From JBGAPI01 sp044221335 (GTDB lineage: Bacteria; Pseudomonadota; Gammaproteobacteria; Xanthomonadales; Ahniellaceae), in assembly GCA_044221335.1 (NCBI GenBank), contig JBGAPI010000046.1, positions 1 through 40,306 on the forward strand: 40,306 nucleotides of DNA, given 5' to 3'. The position numbers were made by a program, and so were the translations under genes. Below, in pieces: positions 1 through 8,394 of this stretch. The notes beneath the pieces were generated by a model that made no database searches, had not been told where the DNA came from, and was given only the letters and a program-made list of their open reading frames with translations. The first letter of the stretch is position 1, and each line of letters begins with the position of its first letter.

Positions 1-2
1 GG

Positions 3-254
3 CGTGCGTCGCTCGGGGCGACGCGTTACGCGAAGCAGGACCGCGTCGGAGACTTCGAGACTCCGACCGACGGCTACACCTTCGTCGACGCGCACGTGTC
101 CTACTCGTTCACCGCCGGCCCGGCCGAGTGGGAGCTGTTCGCCGACGGGCGCAACCTCACCGACCAGGACGGCCGCAACGCGACGTCATTCCTGAAGGAC
201 CGTGCGCCGTTGCCTGGCCGCGCCGTCCTGTTCGGGTTGCGCAGCTTCTTCTGA
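3..254 (+). CDS. TonB-dependent outer-membrane receptor, C-terminal fragment
   Basis: The window opens inside this gene; 83 codons remain before TGA. The fragment reads like the last beta strands of a TonB-dependent receptor: a 'TFVDAHVSYSF' strand, then 'WELFADGRNLTDQDGRNATSF', a short loop with 'PLPGRAVLFGLRSFF', and a terminal Phe. The NLTD motif and an aromatic last residue in an alternating strand are typical of 22-strand TonB receptors recognised by the BAM complex. The substrate cannot be read from this part. Because a Zur-like regulator follows after 22 bases on the same strand, a zinc-uptake receptor of the ZnuD type is a reasonable inference. Confidence 0.8.
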   Translation, partial: RASLGATRYAKQDRVGDFETPTDGYTFVDAHVSYSFTAGPAEWELFADGRNLTDQDGRNATSFLKDRAPLPGRAVLFGLRSFF

Positions 255-276
255 TCGCCGCCGCACCAATACGCCG

Positions 277-789
277 ATGCTCTCCGTCGACGCAAGTGCA
301 GTCACGGCCGCACTGGCCTACGCGGCCGAGCACTGCGCGGCACGTGGTGCCCGGCTGACGTCGCAGCGGCGGAACTTCCTCGCCGTGCTCCTGCGCGAAC
401 AGCGACCGCTCACCGCCTATGCGCTGAAAGACCAATTCCAATCCGTCTACCAGCGCAAGGTGAACCCGGTGTCGGTCTATCGGGCGCTCGATTTCTTGGT
501 GCGTCACGGGCTGGTAGCACATCTCGCGAAGCGTGGCGCCTTCATCGCCTGTGCGTCCCCCGATCCTGGGCACCAAGTGCACGTGGTGTTCGCGTGCAGG
601 TCGTGCGACTCGATCGTCGAGCGGCCCGACTCCGCGAGCGATCGGCGTCTTCGCCGAATCACGGGGGCCCTCGGCTTCGTCCCCGAGCCGGTGACGGTAG
701 AGATCACCGGACTCTGCCGACGTTGCTCGCTGCCTCGTGCACAGCGGACTCCCGGGATGCCACATCAACATGGGGCGGCGCATGGCTAG
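277..789 (+). CDS. zur: Fur-family transcriptional regulator, Zur-like (zinc uptake)
   Basis: This 170-residue protein has Fur-family architecture. An N-terminal winged helix runs over roughly residues 25-90 (with 'RLTSQRRNFLAVLL', then 'VSVYRALDFLVRHGLV'), followed by a dimerisation domain with an HQVHVVFACRSCDS segment. The CxxC in FACRSC and a second CxxC near the C terminus (LCRRCS) match the two pairs that hold the structural zinc in Zur/Fur proteins. The family represses metal-uptake genes when metal-loaded. The 'YRALDFL' helix and the absence of an obvious Fur-type iron site favour Zur over Fur, but the two cannot be separated with certainty by eye. The ATG at 277 was chosen because the longer reading frame upstream would run into the receptor gene. 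The neighbouring TonB receptor is a likely target. Confidence 0.8.
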   Translation: MLSVDASAVTAALAYAAEHCAARGARLTSQRRNFLAVLLREQRPLTAYALKDQFQSVYQRKVNPVSVYRALDFLVRHGLVAHLAKRGAFIACASPDPGHQVHVVFACRSCDSIVERPDSASDRRLRRITGALGFVPEPVTVEITGLCRRCSLPRAQRTPGMPHQHGAAHG

Positions 790-1753
790 CTCGAACAAGC
801 AGCCTTCGCCCGCTGGACGAATTCCGACGGTAGGGCAGAAGCCCATCGAGGTGCGTCTCGAACTCGCGTTCCTGTCGACGAACCACTTCCCGCTCGACCC
901 GGTCAGTCTGCAGGTCGATTTGGACCAGTGCCTGCCTGCTGCCACTCGCCTCGCGCTGGACCGCGACTTTCCCGACGCTCGGCATCCGGCCGCGGCCACC
1001 ACCCGATTCGCCGTGGTCATGCAAGTCGTGTTCTTGCGCTCGACCGGACGGCCGATTTTCGATCTCACCCATGTGCCGGAAGACCTCGTGCAGTCCCTGT
1101 CGAACACACTCGGCCAGGCGGCGCCGATGCCAGCCGCCTTGCGCCAGACCTACCGCAACCGCGGCAGCGTGATCCATGAGCACCAGCGCTGGGCACGAGC
1201 GCATGTCGGTATCACGGATCTCGACGACCCTCGCCGGATCGAACTGCAGCAAGCGCTTCGCGCCGCCGTCGAGGACATCGCCCAGGTACAGGATCTGATC
1301 CGCATCGCGACGTCATGGTTGTTCGCTCGACGGAAAACCATTCCGCCCGAATCTGAGGTGAAACGGTGGTGCGAACAGGCACTGCTCGCAGCGGAGCGCC
1401 AGGCGATGCAGTGCATCGAGGCGAACGTCCCCCTGGCGGATCGGGAAAACTGCCGGCAAGTCCTGCTGGCGCCGCGCTCAGGCAACATCACGGTCCTGTC
1501 ATGGCTTTCGGCTGAATCAGGCTCGAATCCGGCCGCTACTCCTGGCGAAGTGCGGGAGAAGGTCGAGATACTCCGTCGATTGCGCGTGCACACGTGGAAT
1601 CTGGAAGCGATCTCGATCGGACGGCAACGGCACTACGGGCGGCTGTTGGACCCGGAGAGCCTTCGCAACAAGCGACGAAGCAAGAGCACGATGTGCGCGC
1701 TTACTCTGGCGTGCTTTCTGCGCACCTTGCTCAATGATGTTGGCACAGCCTAG
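782..1753 (+). pseudogene. Truncated Tn3-family transposase, N-terminal (DUF4158-like) part only
   Basis: The 323-residue product resembles the N-terminal domain of Tn3-family TnpA (DUF4158). 'TRFAVVMQVVFLRSTGRP' corresponds to the family's 'GFALQLCFLR..GR' block; 'VPEDLVQSL' and 'YRNRGSVIHEHQRWARAHVG' follow in the usual order, then the 'LLAAERQAM' helix, 'ITVLSWLS', and an 'LRRLRVHTWNL' to 'CALTLACFLRTLLND' ending. Full TnpA proteins are about 950-1000 residues, so the whole catalytic part (DDE domain) is missing and the gene cannot transpose. The ATG at 782 overlaps the zur stop by 8 bases; an in-frame ATG at 770 is also possible. The very N terminus does not match typical TnpA, so a domesticated derivative is possible. 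No clear 38-bp Tn3 inverted repeats were found in the flanks. Confidence 0.55.
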
Positions 1754-2266
1754 CCGGGGGCGTTCCCACCGGAGGCGCGGGTGTAGCGAACGCCGATGAT
1801 CTGCAGAACCCCGTTCCGGCTGCAGTGTCCACGCCGCTTGCAAATTCACCCGTGGGGGCGGCTGGCCCGATCTCAAGAGACGAACTTTCATTGCACGTCA
1901 CGCGACACCCGAACGGGTATCGGACGCTGTTGATCCGGCCCAGCCGTTGAGACGCACCTATCTCGATCGCTTGTAAAACGGTGCTGCGCCAGCGGCCACG
2001 ATGTTTCCGATCGCTGTATCCGGATTCAAAGTGACAATCTCGATCTGCGGTGATTCTGTAAGTACATAGCCCATCAACACGGCAGTAGTGGATCTCTCCG
2101 TCTGCTCCGCGTGTTGATTCTGTCGCGGCGCGTTGAAAACTGACCAGCCGGGGGCGCGCCTCAACAGCATCGGGGTATTTAGGTTACAAATCTAAGCTTG
2201 TGAGTCACGAATCGGGGCTTTTAGGCGGGCGGACATTCAAATCGGCGTTGAAGGGCGTTCCTCACC
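1754..2266. other. Intergenic region, no supported gene
   Basis: This stretch of about 510 bases between the transposase fragment and the end of nrdJb is less GC-rich than its surroundings, especially after 1960. It holds a 70-codon reading frame on the minus strand (1958-2170) with no recognised motif, no convincing ribosome binding site and no family resemblance; it was not called. The lower GC and the transposase remnant suggest decayed mobile DNA. No strong hairpin or operator was seen. Confidence 0.5.
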
Positions 2267-3046
2267 CTACCCGCACTTCGAGTAGCCGCAATTGAGGCAG
2301 GTGGCACAGCCGTCCATGATGATCACGGCCTTGGTGCTGCACTTATGGCACATCGAGGCGCTGGGCGGGAAGGCGTATTCGCCCTCGGCGGCGTTGGCGG
2401 CGGCGTACTCGGCGTCGGAAGCGGCTTCGCTAGCCGTCACTTTTTTTTTGCGGCTGTCATAGGCGGCGCGCTTCTCGGCGATCAGCTTTTTCGACTCGGC
2501 GCTCATCTCCGGATCGACGATCAGGCCGATGGCCTTGAGATGCCCTTCGACCACCGCGCCGATCTCGGCGACGATCGACGGCATGTAGACGCCGCCGAAC
2601 TTGAAGTAGCCGCCGCGCGGGTCGAACACCGCTTTCATCTCCTCCACCAGGAAGGTGACGTCGCCACCCTTGCGGAACACGGCGCTCATGATCCGGGTCA
2701 GCGCGACGATCCACTGGAAGTGGTCCATGTTCTTCGAGTTGATGAAGATCTCGAAGGGGCGGCGCTGCTCGTGCGGGGTGCCTTCGTTCAGCACGATGTC
2801 GTTGATGGTGACGTACAGCGCGTGCTCGAACAGCGGCGACTTGATCTTGTAGGTGTCGCCGATCAGCCGGTCCGGACGCTCCAGCTTCTCGTGCATCTGG
2901 ATGACTTCGGCCGCCGGCGGCAGGACGGCCATGGCGTCCTCCTCCTCGGGGCCGGCGACGATGGTCACGCTGGCCGGCGCGGCCGGCTTCTCGTCGGGCT
3001 TGGCGACGGTGTAGGACTTGATTTTCTTGCCGATCTTGATGGCCAT
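2267..3046 (-). CDS. nrdJb: Adenosylcobalamin-dependent ribonucleotide reductase, small C-terminal subunit NrdJb
   Basis: The 259-residue protein is the separated C-terminal part of a class II (B12-dependent) ribonucleotide reductase, as known for split NrdJa/NrdJb in Pseudomonas aeruginosa. After a Lys-rich start and a low-complexity linker, residues about 95-180 form a TSCPD-like domain ('PFEIFINSKNMDHFQWIVALTR ... GGDVTFLVEEM'). The C terminus carries a Cys cluster: CHKC, then CATCLNC and a terminal KCG. In class II enzymes the C-terminal cysteines re-reduce the active-site disulfide after each turnover. Length and domain order fit NrdJb. It is on the same strand as nrdJa, but two histone-like genes lie between them. 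An ATG start at 3046 is clear. Confidence 0.9.
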   Translation of the reverse strand: MAIKIGKKIKSYTVAKPDEKPAAPASVTIVAGPEEEDAMAVLPPAAEVIQMHEKLERPDRLIGDTYKIKSPLFEHALYVTINDIVLNEGTPHEQRRPFEIFINSKNMDHFQWIVALTRIMSAVFRKGGDVTFLVEEMKAVFDPRGGYFKFGGVYMPSIVAEIGAVVEGHLKAIGLIVDPEMSAESKKLIAEKRAAYDSRKKKVTASEAASDAEYAAANAAEGEYAFPPSASMCHKCSTKAVIIMDGCATCLNCGYSKCG

Positions 3047-3188
3047 GGTCGATCCAGTGGAGCTGATGCTGCGGGGAAAATCCGTGCGCCAAGCCGGGAC
3101 TTCGAATCGCGGGAGGACGCTGAGCGCGGGGAAAGCGACACCGTCGTTGCGCCGCTCTCCGCAACGTCGGTCGTGAGGGATCCGGGAA

Positions 3189-3509
3189 CTACTTCTTCTT
3201 TGCGACTTTCTTCGCCGCTTTCTTCGCGACGGCCTTGCCGGCCGGCTTCTTCGCCGCAGGCTTCCGGGCAGCGACCTTCTTCGCCGCTGCCTTCTTCACC
3301 GCCGGCTTCTTCGCAGCCGCCTTCTTCGCTGCGGGCTTCTTCGCCGCAGCCTTCTTGGCGCCGGCCGCCTTCTCGGCCTTGCTCTTCTTCGCGAGATCAG
3401 CACGATGGCTGCGCTCGTAGGTCTGGATGTCCTTGAAGGTGCCGTCGGCGGCGCGGACGGCATAGAGCTTCTTGCCGGCGCTGGAGCGATGGGTGGTGCG
3501 GGTGGCCAT
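3189..3509 (-). CDS. Small lysine/alanine-rich histone H1-like protein
   Basis: This 106-residue basic protein starts with a short ordered segment (about residues 1-45, 'GKKLYAVRAADGTFKDIQTYERSHRADLAKKSKAE') and continues as a Lys/Ala/Pro repeat tail built from AAKKP/AAKKA units. Such tails resemble eukaryotic histone H1 C termini and bacterial AlgP- or HctB-like proteins, which bind DNA non-specifically. The ATG at 3509 is preferred over one 17 codons upstream because GGAG lies 8 bases before it. The gene sits between the two halves of the split class II ribonucleotide reductase, in the same orientation, so it is probably in the same transcript. The role is inferred; nucleoid compaction or DNA protection is the plain reading. 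Confidence 0.75.
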   Translation of the reverse strand: MATRTTHRSSAGKKLYAVRAADGTFKDIQTYERSHRADLAKKSKAEKAAGAKKAAAKKPAAKKAAAKKPAVKKAAAKKVAARKPAAKKPAGKAVAKKAAKKVAKKK

Positions 3510-3598
3510 GGCGGGATCTCCGGCGAATCGGAACGGCGCGCCGGGTTGCGGCGCGCCCACGGATGCTGCTTCCGATTGTTCTGTCGTTGCGTGTCGCT

Positions 3599-4123
3599 TT
3601 ATTTCTTCTTTGCCGCCTTCTTGGCCGGCTTCTTCTTGGCAACGGCCTTCTTGGCCACCTTCTTCACCGCCTTCTTGGCGGATTTTTTCGCCGGCTTCGC
3701 CGCCTTCTTCGCGGGCTTGGCCTTGACCTTGGCCTTCGCGGCCTTCTTCGGAGCGGCCTTCTTCGGCGCTGCCTTCTTGGCTGCCGCCTTCTTCGGCGCT
3801 GCCTTCTTCGGCGCTGCCTTCTTTGCGGCCTTCGCGGGCTTGGCCTTCTTGGCCGCCGGCTTGACCTTCGCCACCGCCTTCTTGGCCTTGGCGATCGCCT
3901 TCTTGGCGCCAGCCTTGACCGCGGCAGCCTTCTTGGCGACGGCCTTCTTCACGGCCTTGGCACGGGTCGCCACAGCGGCGCCCGCGGACTCGACCTTGGC
4001 CTTGGCTTCGGCGACGACTTCGCTCGCCGTGCTCGCCACCGACTGGGCTGCTTCCTGCACCTTTTCCACCACGGGTTCCACCGCGTTGGTGATCGTCGCC
4101 ACTACGCCTTCACCGTTGCTCAT
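3599..4123 (-). CDS. Lysine/alanine-rich histone H1-like protein
   Basis: The 174-residue product begins with an acidic, Ala/Val-rich amphipathic segment (residues 1-60, 'ITNAVEPVVEKVQEAAQSV'), reminiscent of phasin or LEA-type helices. It then becomes an extended Lys/Ala/Pro tail with tandem KKAAPKKAA-type repeats to the terminal KKK. The tail is of histone H1 or AlgP type and should bind DNA through charge. The ATG at 4123 was chosen because a GGAGAC ribosome binding site lies just upstream; the frame is open further upstream without such a site. It is the second basic protein between nrdJa and nrdJb. The DNA repeats behind the tail are prone to copy-number change, so length may vary between strains. 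Confidence 0.75.
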   Translation of the reverse strand: MSNGEGVVATITNAVEPVVEKVQEAAQSVASTASEVVAEAKAKVESAGAAVATRAKAVKKAVAKKAAAVKAGAKKAIAKAKKAVAKVKPAAKKAKPAKAAKKAAPKKAAPKKAAAKKAAPKKAAPKKAAKAKVKAKPAKKAAKPAKKSAKKAVKKVAKKAVAKKKPAKKAAKKK

Positions 4124-4258
4124 GACTCGTCTCCGTAACCGGTTGGTTGGGTCTGCTGGATCGTGCTTGGCGTCGTGGGAGGTGTCGTTGACCACGGTCA
4201 ATCCCGGGTGCCGACTCTGCCCACGCATGCTGCACGCATGGACCTCGCGGCGATGGAA

Positions 4259-6403
4259 TCAGAACTTTCCGTAGTAGCCCTCTTTCAACGCATCGAACAG
4301 ATTCGCGGCGCTGTGGATCTCGCCGTCGTACTCGATTTCCTCGTTGCCCTTGGCCTCGACAACAGTACCGTCATCGAGTTCGAAACGATAGATCGTGTTC
4401 TCGAGATCCTGCTCCTTCACCAGCACGCCCTGGAAGGCGGCGGGATTGAAGCGGAAGGTGGTGCAGCCCTTCAGGCCCTGCTGGTGGGCGTAGGTGTAGA
4501 TGCCCTTGAAGTCCTCGTAGGGGAATTGCGTCGGGACGTTCGCGGTCTTCGAGATCGAGGAGTCGACCCAGCGCTGCGCCGCGGCCTGGATGTCGACGTG
4601 CTCCTTCGGCGAGATGTCGTCGGCCGCGATGAAGTACTCGGGCAGCTTCTCGTCGGCGTCGGTCGCGTAGGGCTTGGCGCGCGCGTTGATGATGGTGCGG
4701 TAGGCGAGCAGTTCGTAGGAGAGCACCTCGACCTTTTCCTTGGTCTTGCGGCCTTCGCGGATCACGTTGCGGCTGTAGCTGTGCGCGAACGACGGCTCGA
4801 TGCCGTTGCTGGCGTTGTTGGCGAGCGACAGCGAGATCGTGCCGGTCGGCGCGATCGAGCTGTGGTGGGTGAAGCGCGCGCCGGTCTCGGCGAGCTCCGC
4901 CACCAGCTCCGGCGCCACCGAGGCGACCCGCTGCATGTAGCGGCTGTACTTCGCGTGCAGCGTGCGGCCGCGGATGCGGTCGCCGACCGCCAGGCCGTCG
5001 CGCGCCATTTCCGGGCGCTTGCGCAGCATCTCGGCGGTGACCTCGAATTCCTCGTCCATGATCGGCGCCGCGCCCTTCTCCTTCGCCAGCGACAGCGCGA
5101 CTTCCCAGCCGGCCAGCGCCATCTCGCGGGAGACGTCCTCGGAGAAGCGGCAGGATTCGGCGCTGCCGTACTTCATCTTCAGCATGGTGAGGGTGGAGCC
5201 GAGGCCGAGGAAGCCCATGCCGTGGCGGCGCTTGCGCAGGATCTCGTCGCGCTGGCCGGCGAGCGGCAGGCCGTTGATCTCGACGACGTTGTCGAGCATC
5301 CGGGTGAACACCCGGACGACCTCGCGGTATTCCTCCCAGTCGAAGCGCGCCTTCGGGCCGAACGGATCGCGCACGAACGAGGTCAGGTTCACCGAGCCCA
5401 GCAGGCAGGAGCCGTAGGGCGGCAGCGGCTGCTCGCCGCAGGGATTGGTCGCGCGGATGTTCTCGCACCACCAGTTGTTGTTCATCTCGTTGACCCGGTC
5501 GATCAGGATGAATCCCGGCTCGGCGAAGTCGTAGGTCGAGGTCATGATCATGTCCCACAGGTGGCGGGCACGGATCTGGCCGTAGACCTTGCAGGCGACG
5601 AGGCCGTCGTCGCGGGACACGTAGTTCTGGTGCGTCGGCCACTCGCGCCACACGACCTTCGTCGGGTCGGCGAGGTCGATCTCGTCCTGTTCCTTGACGT
5701 GCACCGGGAACACCAGCGGCCACATCTGATCGCCCGCGACCGCGGCCATGAACTCGTCGGTGATCAGCAGCGACAGGTTGAACTGGCGCAGGCGGCCGTC
5801 CTCGCGCTTGGCGCGGATGAACTCGCGGACGTCCGGGTGGCTGACGTCGAAGGTGCCCATCTGGGCGCCGCGGCGACCGCCCGCGGACGACACCGTGAAG
5901 CACATCTTGTCGTAGATATCCATGAACGACAGCGGGCCGGAGGTGTAGGCGCCGGCGCCGGAGACGTAGGCGCCGCGCGGGCGCAGCGTCGAGAACTCGT
6001 AACCGATGCCGCAGCCCGCCTTCAGCGTGAGGCCGGCCTCGTGGACCTTCTCCAGGATGTCGTCCATCGAATCGCGGATGGTGCCCGACACGGTGCAGTT
6101 GATCGTCGAGGTGGCCGGCTTGTGCTCCAGCGCACCGGCGTTCGAGGTGATGCGGCCGGCCGGGATCGCGCCGCGACGCAGCGCCCAGAGGAAGCGCTCG
6201 TACCAGTAGGCCTGCTTCTCGGCGCCGGCCTCGACCGTGCTGATCGCGCGCGCCACCCGCTGGTAGGTGTGGTCGATGGTCGCGTCGATCGCGTCGCCGG
6301 TCTTCGACTTCAGCCGGTACTTCTTGTCCCAGATGTCGTAGGACGCCGGCTGCATCGGGATGTCCACCACGCCGCGCACTGCTTCCAATCGAACCGTACT
6401 CAT
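4259..6403 (-). CDS. nrdJa: Adenosylcobalamin-dependent ribonucleotide reductase, catalytic subunit NrdJa
   Basis: This 714-residue protein is the catalytic part of a class II ribonucleotide reductase, which makes deoxyribonucleotides with adenosylcobalamin as radical source and works with or without oxygen. Cys322 lies in the hallmark NPCGEQ loop and is the expected thiyl-radical residue. Cys333 follows 11 residues later ('GSCLLGSVNL') and Cys103 ('STINCTVSGT') is its redox partner; the 11-residue spacing is the family pattern. Other blocks are 'GCGIGYEFS', 'SSAGGRRGAQMG' and 'APTGTISL'. The C-terminal redox tail is encoded separately as nrdJb. A GGAG site precedes the ATG at 6403. Two NrdR-like boxes and a promoter lie 180-275 bases upstream, leaving a leader of about 240 bases. 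No B12 riboswitch could be recognised in that leader. Confidence 0.95.
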   Translation of the reverse strand: MSTVRLEAVRGVVDIPMQPASYDIWDKKYRLKSKTGDAIDATIDHTYQRVARAISTVEAGAEKQAYWYERFLWALRRGAIPAGRITSNAGALEHKPATSTINCTVSGTIRDSMDDILEKVHEAGLTLKAGCGIGYEFSTLRPRGAYVSGAGAYTSGPLSFMDIYDKMCFTVSSAGGRRGAQMGTFDVSHPDVREFIRAKREDGRLRQFNLSLLITDEFMAAVAGDQMWPLVFPVHVKEQDEIDLADPTKVVWREWPTHQNYVSRDDGLVACKVYGQIRARHLWDMIMTSTYDFAEPGFILIDRVNEMNNNWWCENIRATNPCGEQPLPPYGSCLLGSVNLTSFVRDPFGPKARFDWEEYREVVRVFTRMLDNVVEINGLPLAGQRDEILRKRRHGMGFLGLGSTLTMLKMKYGSAESCRFSEDVSREMALAGWEVALSLAKEKGAAPIMDEEFEVTAEMLRKRPEMARDGLAVGDRIRGRTLHAKYSRYMQRVASVAPELVAELAETGARFTHHSSIAPTGTISLSLANNASNGIEPSFAHSYSRNVIREGRKTKEKVEVLSYELLAYRTIINARAKPYATDADEKLPEYFIAADDISPKEHVDIQAAAQRWVDSSISKTANVPTQFPYEDFKGIYTYAHQQGLKGCTTFRFNPAAFQGVLVKEQDLENTIYRFELDDGTVVEAKGNEEIEYDGEIHSAANLFDALKEGYYGKF

Positions 6404-6586
6404 CCCGGGACTGCTCCGTCGTTCTTGTTGTCATTCCACGCCACGGGCAGCCGCGATCCGTCGGGGGTCCTTGTCCCCGGACGGCAGGCGCCCAGCGCGT
6501 GATTCTTCATCCGTCCCGCTCATGCCGGCACACCGTCGTCCTCCGCCATCCCTGTCGTGGAAGGACAACCCGCACCCCCGTACGGA

Positions 6587-6601
6587 ACCCAAGTGTTGGG
6601 T
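6587..6601 (-). promoter_or_regulatory. Second, weaker NrdR-like box
   Basis: A 15-base palindrome (ACCCAA-GTG-TTGGGT) lies with its centre about 32 bases from that of the stronger NrdR-like box at 6616-6637. NrdR boxes usually come in pairs about three helical turns apart, which this spacing fits, although this copy has an odd-length centre and matches the consensus less well. Confidence 0.5.
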
Positions 6602-6615
6602 CGCCGTCGTGCCGG

Positions 6616-6637
6616 CCACCACAAGATGTTGTGGTGG
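6616..6637 (-). promoter_or_regulatory. NrdR-like operator box upstream of nrdJa
   Basis: A 22-base palindrome has 9-base arms (CCACCACAA and TTGTGGTGG) around GATG. Its core CACAAGATGTTGTG fits the NrdR box consensus (acaCwAtATaTwGtgt) at nearly every conserved position. NrdR is the ATP/dATP-sensing repressor of ribonucleotide reductase genes. The box sits just downstream of the predicted -10 element of the nrdJa promoter, where a bound repressor would block transcription. Confidence 0.7.
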
Positions 6638-6647
6638 AGCGGCGCGC

Positions 6648-6676
6648 AAGTTAACCCCGTTGCCATCCTCGGTCAA
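6648..6676 (-). promoter_or_regulatory. Predicted sigma-70 promoter of nrdJa
   Basis: On the minus strand a -35 element TTGACC (6671-6676) and a -10-like element TAACTT (6648-6653) are separated by 17 bases. The -35 is strong and the -10 is weak. The expected start point near 6641 places both NrdR-like boxes immediately downstream, which is consistent with repression by NrdR. Confidence 0.45.
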
Positions 6677-6876
6677 GCGCGCACAAAGCACTTTCGAATC
6701 AATCGGTTTCACCACGATTCAAGGCCTGTACGGCGATTTCCTCCGCGACTTTTTTTCCAAACTGTCGCGGGAACGTCACTTTTCCTGACTCGATGAAGCG
6801 CCGTTCATCCGGGGAACCGTAGGCTGCTACAACGGTCATTCCCGCCCTTCCTCCCCTTGCGATCCCAGGAACCGAC

Positions 6877-8241
6877 ATGCTGCGAACTGTCCTCGTCCTC
6901 GCCGCCGTCACGCTGGCCGCGGCGAACCCCGCCCGGGCCGGCAATTCCTTGCCGGCGGCCGTCGACGGCCAGCCGCTGCCGACGCTCGCACCGATGCTGG
7001 AGCGGGTCACCCCGGCGGTGGTCAACGTCAACTCGAAGACCAAGGTGCGCGAGCGCGACCCCTTCGCCGACGACCCCTTCTTCCGCCACTTCTTCGGCCT
7101 GCCGAACGCGCCACGCGAGCGGATCCAGCAGTCGCTCGGCTCCGGCGTGGTGATCGACGCGGCCAAGGGCTACGTGCTGACCAACAACCACGTCGTACAG
7201 GGCGCCGACGACATCTCGGTGACGCTGGCCGATGGCCGCACGGTGAAGGCCGAGCGGGTCGGTACCGATCCCGATACCGACGTCGCGGTGATCCGGATTC
7301 CGGCCGACAAGCTCACCGCGATCCCGCTCGCCGACTCGGCGAAGCTCCGGGTCGGCGACTTCGTGGTCGCGGTCGGCAATCCCTTCGGCATCGGCCAGTC
7401 GGTGACCTCGGGCATCGTCTCGGCGCTCGGGCGCTCGGGACTGAACGGCCTCGGCTACCAGAACTTCATCCAGACCGACGCCTCGATCAATCCGGGCAAC
7501 TCCGGCGGCGCGCTGGTCAACCTGCGCGGCGAGCTGGTCGGGATCAATACCGCGATCTACAGCCCGTCCGGCGGCAACGTCGGCATCGGCTTTGCGATCC
7601 CCGCCAACCTCGCCGGCGACGTGATGCGCCAGCTGCTGGCGTTCGGCTCGGTCAAGCGCGGCTCGCTCGGGATCGACACCCAGGACATCGACGCCGACAT
7701 CGCCGAGCAGTTGGGCGGCCTCACCCCGGGCCACGGCGCGGTAGTCACCCGGGTGCGCGCCGGATCGCCGGCGGAACAGGCGGGCCTCAGGGCCGGTGAC
7801 GCCATCACCGCGGTCAATGGCAAGCCGATCAGCGGCGCGCGCGATCTCGCCAACGCCGAGGGCCTGCTGCCGCTGGGCGCGCGGGCCCGGCTCGACATCG
7901 TGCGCGACGGCAAGCCGAGCACGCTCGAGGTCGGGGTGCGCGCGAGCGTGCAGCGCGAGGCGGTCGGCAATGATCTCGACCCGCGCCTCGCCGGCGCGAC
8001 GATCCGCGACGTCTCCGACGACATCCGCCGCCGCGGCCTGACCGGCGTCCAGGTGAAGTCGGTGGCCGACGACTCGCGCGCCGAGCGCAACGGGCTCGCT
8101 CCCGGCGACGTGATCGTCGGCGTCAACCAGCGCGATCTCGAGGACCTGAAGGCGCTGGAGACGATCCTCGCCAAGCGCCCGCGGCAGCTGCTGCTGACGG
8201 TGGCGCGGGGGCGGCAGGCGTTCTACCTCCAGATGCAGTAG
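6877..8241 (+). CDS. Periplasmic serine protease, DegP/HtrA family
   Basis: The 454-residue protein has a signal peptide (residues 1-21, ending in ARA), a trypsin-like protease domain and two PDZ domains (about 255-345 and 365-450). The catalytic triad is intact: His105 in TNNHVV, Asp135 in DTDVAVI and Ser209 in GNSGG. Family members degrade or refold damaged envelope proteins. An acidic and Phe-rich LA loop ('DPFADDPFFRHFFG') precedes the protease core, as in DegP/DegQ. Two PDZ domains and overall length fit DegP/DegQ rather than DegS. AGGAA precedes the ATG. No sigma-E promoter could be identified with confidence in the upstream gap. The gene is divergent from nrdJa and is followed by a strong hairpin. 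Confidence 0.92.
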   Translation: MLRTVLVLAAVTLAAANPARAGNSLPAAVDGQPLPTLAPMLERVTPAVVNVNSKTKVRERDPFADDPFFRHFFGLPNAPRERIQQSLGSGVVIDAAKGYVLTNNHVVQGADDISVTLADGRTVKAERVGTDPDTDVAVIRIPADKLTAIPLADSAKLRVGDFVVAVGNPFGIGQSVTSGIVSALGRSGLNGLGYQNFIQTDASINPGNSGGALVNLRGELVGINTAIYSPSGGNVGIGFAIPANLAGDVMRQLLAFGSVKRGSLGIDTQDIDADIAEQLGGLTPGHGAVVTRVRAGSPAEQAGLRAGDAITAVNGKPISGARDLANAEGLLPLGARARLDIVRDGKPSTLEVGVRASVQREAVGNDLDPRLAGATIRDVSDDIRRRGLTGVQVKSVADDSRAERNGLAPGDVIVGVNQRDLEDLKALETILAKRPRQLLLTVARGRQAFYLQMQ

Positions 8242-8280
8242 AGCGGGATCTCGCCCGCGACCCTTGATCCGGACGTTCCA

Positions 8281-8307
8281 CCAGAGCGGCCCAGGGGTCC
8301 GCTCTGG
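8281..8307 (+). terminator. Probable terminator hairpin after the DegP-family gene
   Basis: Perfect 9-base arms (CCAGAGCGG and CCGCTCTGG) enclose a 9-base loop, 40 bases after the protease stop. The downstream CGGCTTGTTTG is only moderately T-rich, so termination efficiency is uncertain. Confidence 0.6.
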
Positions 8308-8394
8308 CGGCTTGTTTGACGCTGTTCACACGGCGAAGCCGACGTGAGCCGGGGTCACCCGGTATGATCGCGTGTCCGCACTCTCCGGCTTCCC

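Noticed and set aside
1958..2170. 70-codon minus-strand frame in the low-GC gap
   Set aside because: No ribosome site, family resemblance or context supports it.
2171..2215. GGGG...CTAAG motif as a Tn3 inverted repeat
   Set aside because: It is about 25 bases long rather than 38 and has no partner copy.
3189..4123. Periodic DNA that could look like a CRISPR array
   Set aside because: The periodicity comes from Lys/Ala/Pro codon repeats in two histone-like genes; there are no unique spacers.
4163..6502. Very long open frame on the plus strand opposite nrdJa
   Set aside because: It is an antisense shadow of a well-supported gene. High GC leaves opposite frames open; its translation is Arg/Val/Asp-rich with no domain.
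6404..6586. Possible cobalamin riboswitch in the nrdJa leader
   Set aside because: No B12-box or related conserved block could be recognised, although the regulation would make sense.
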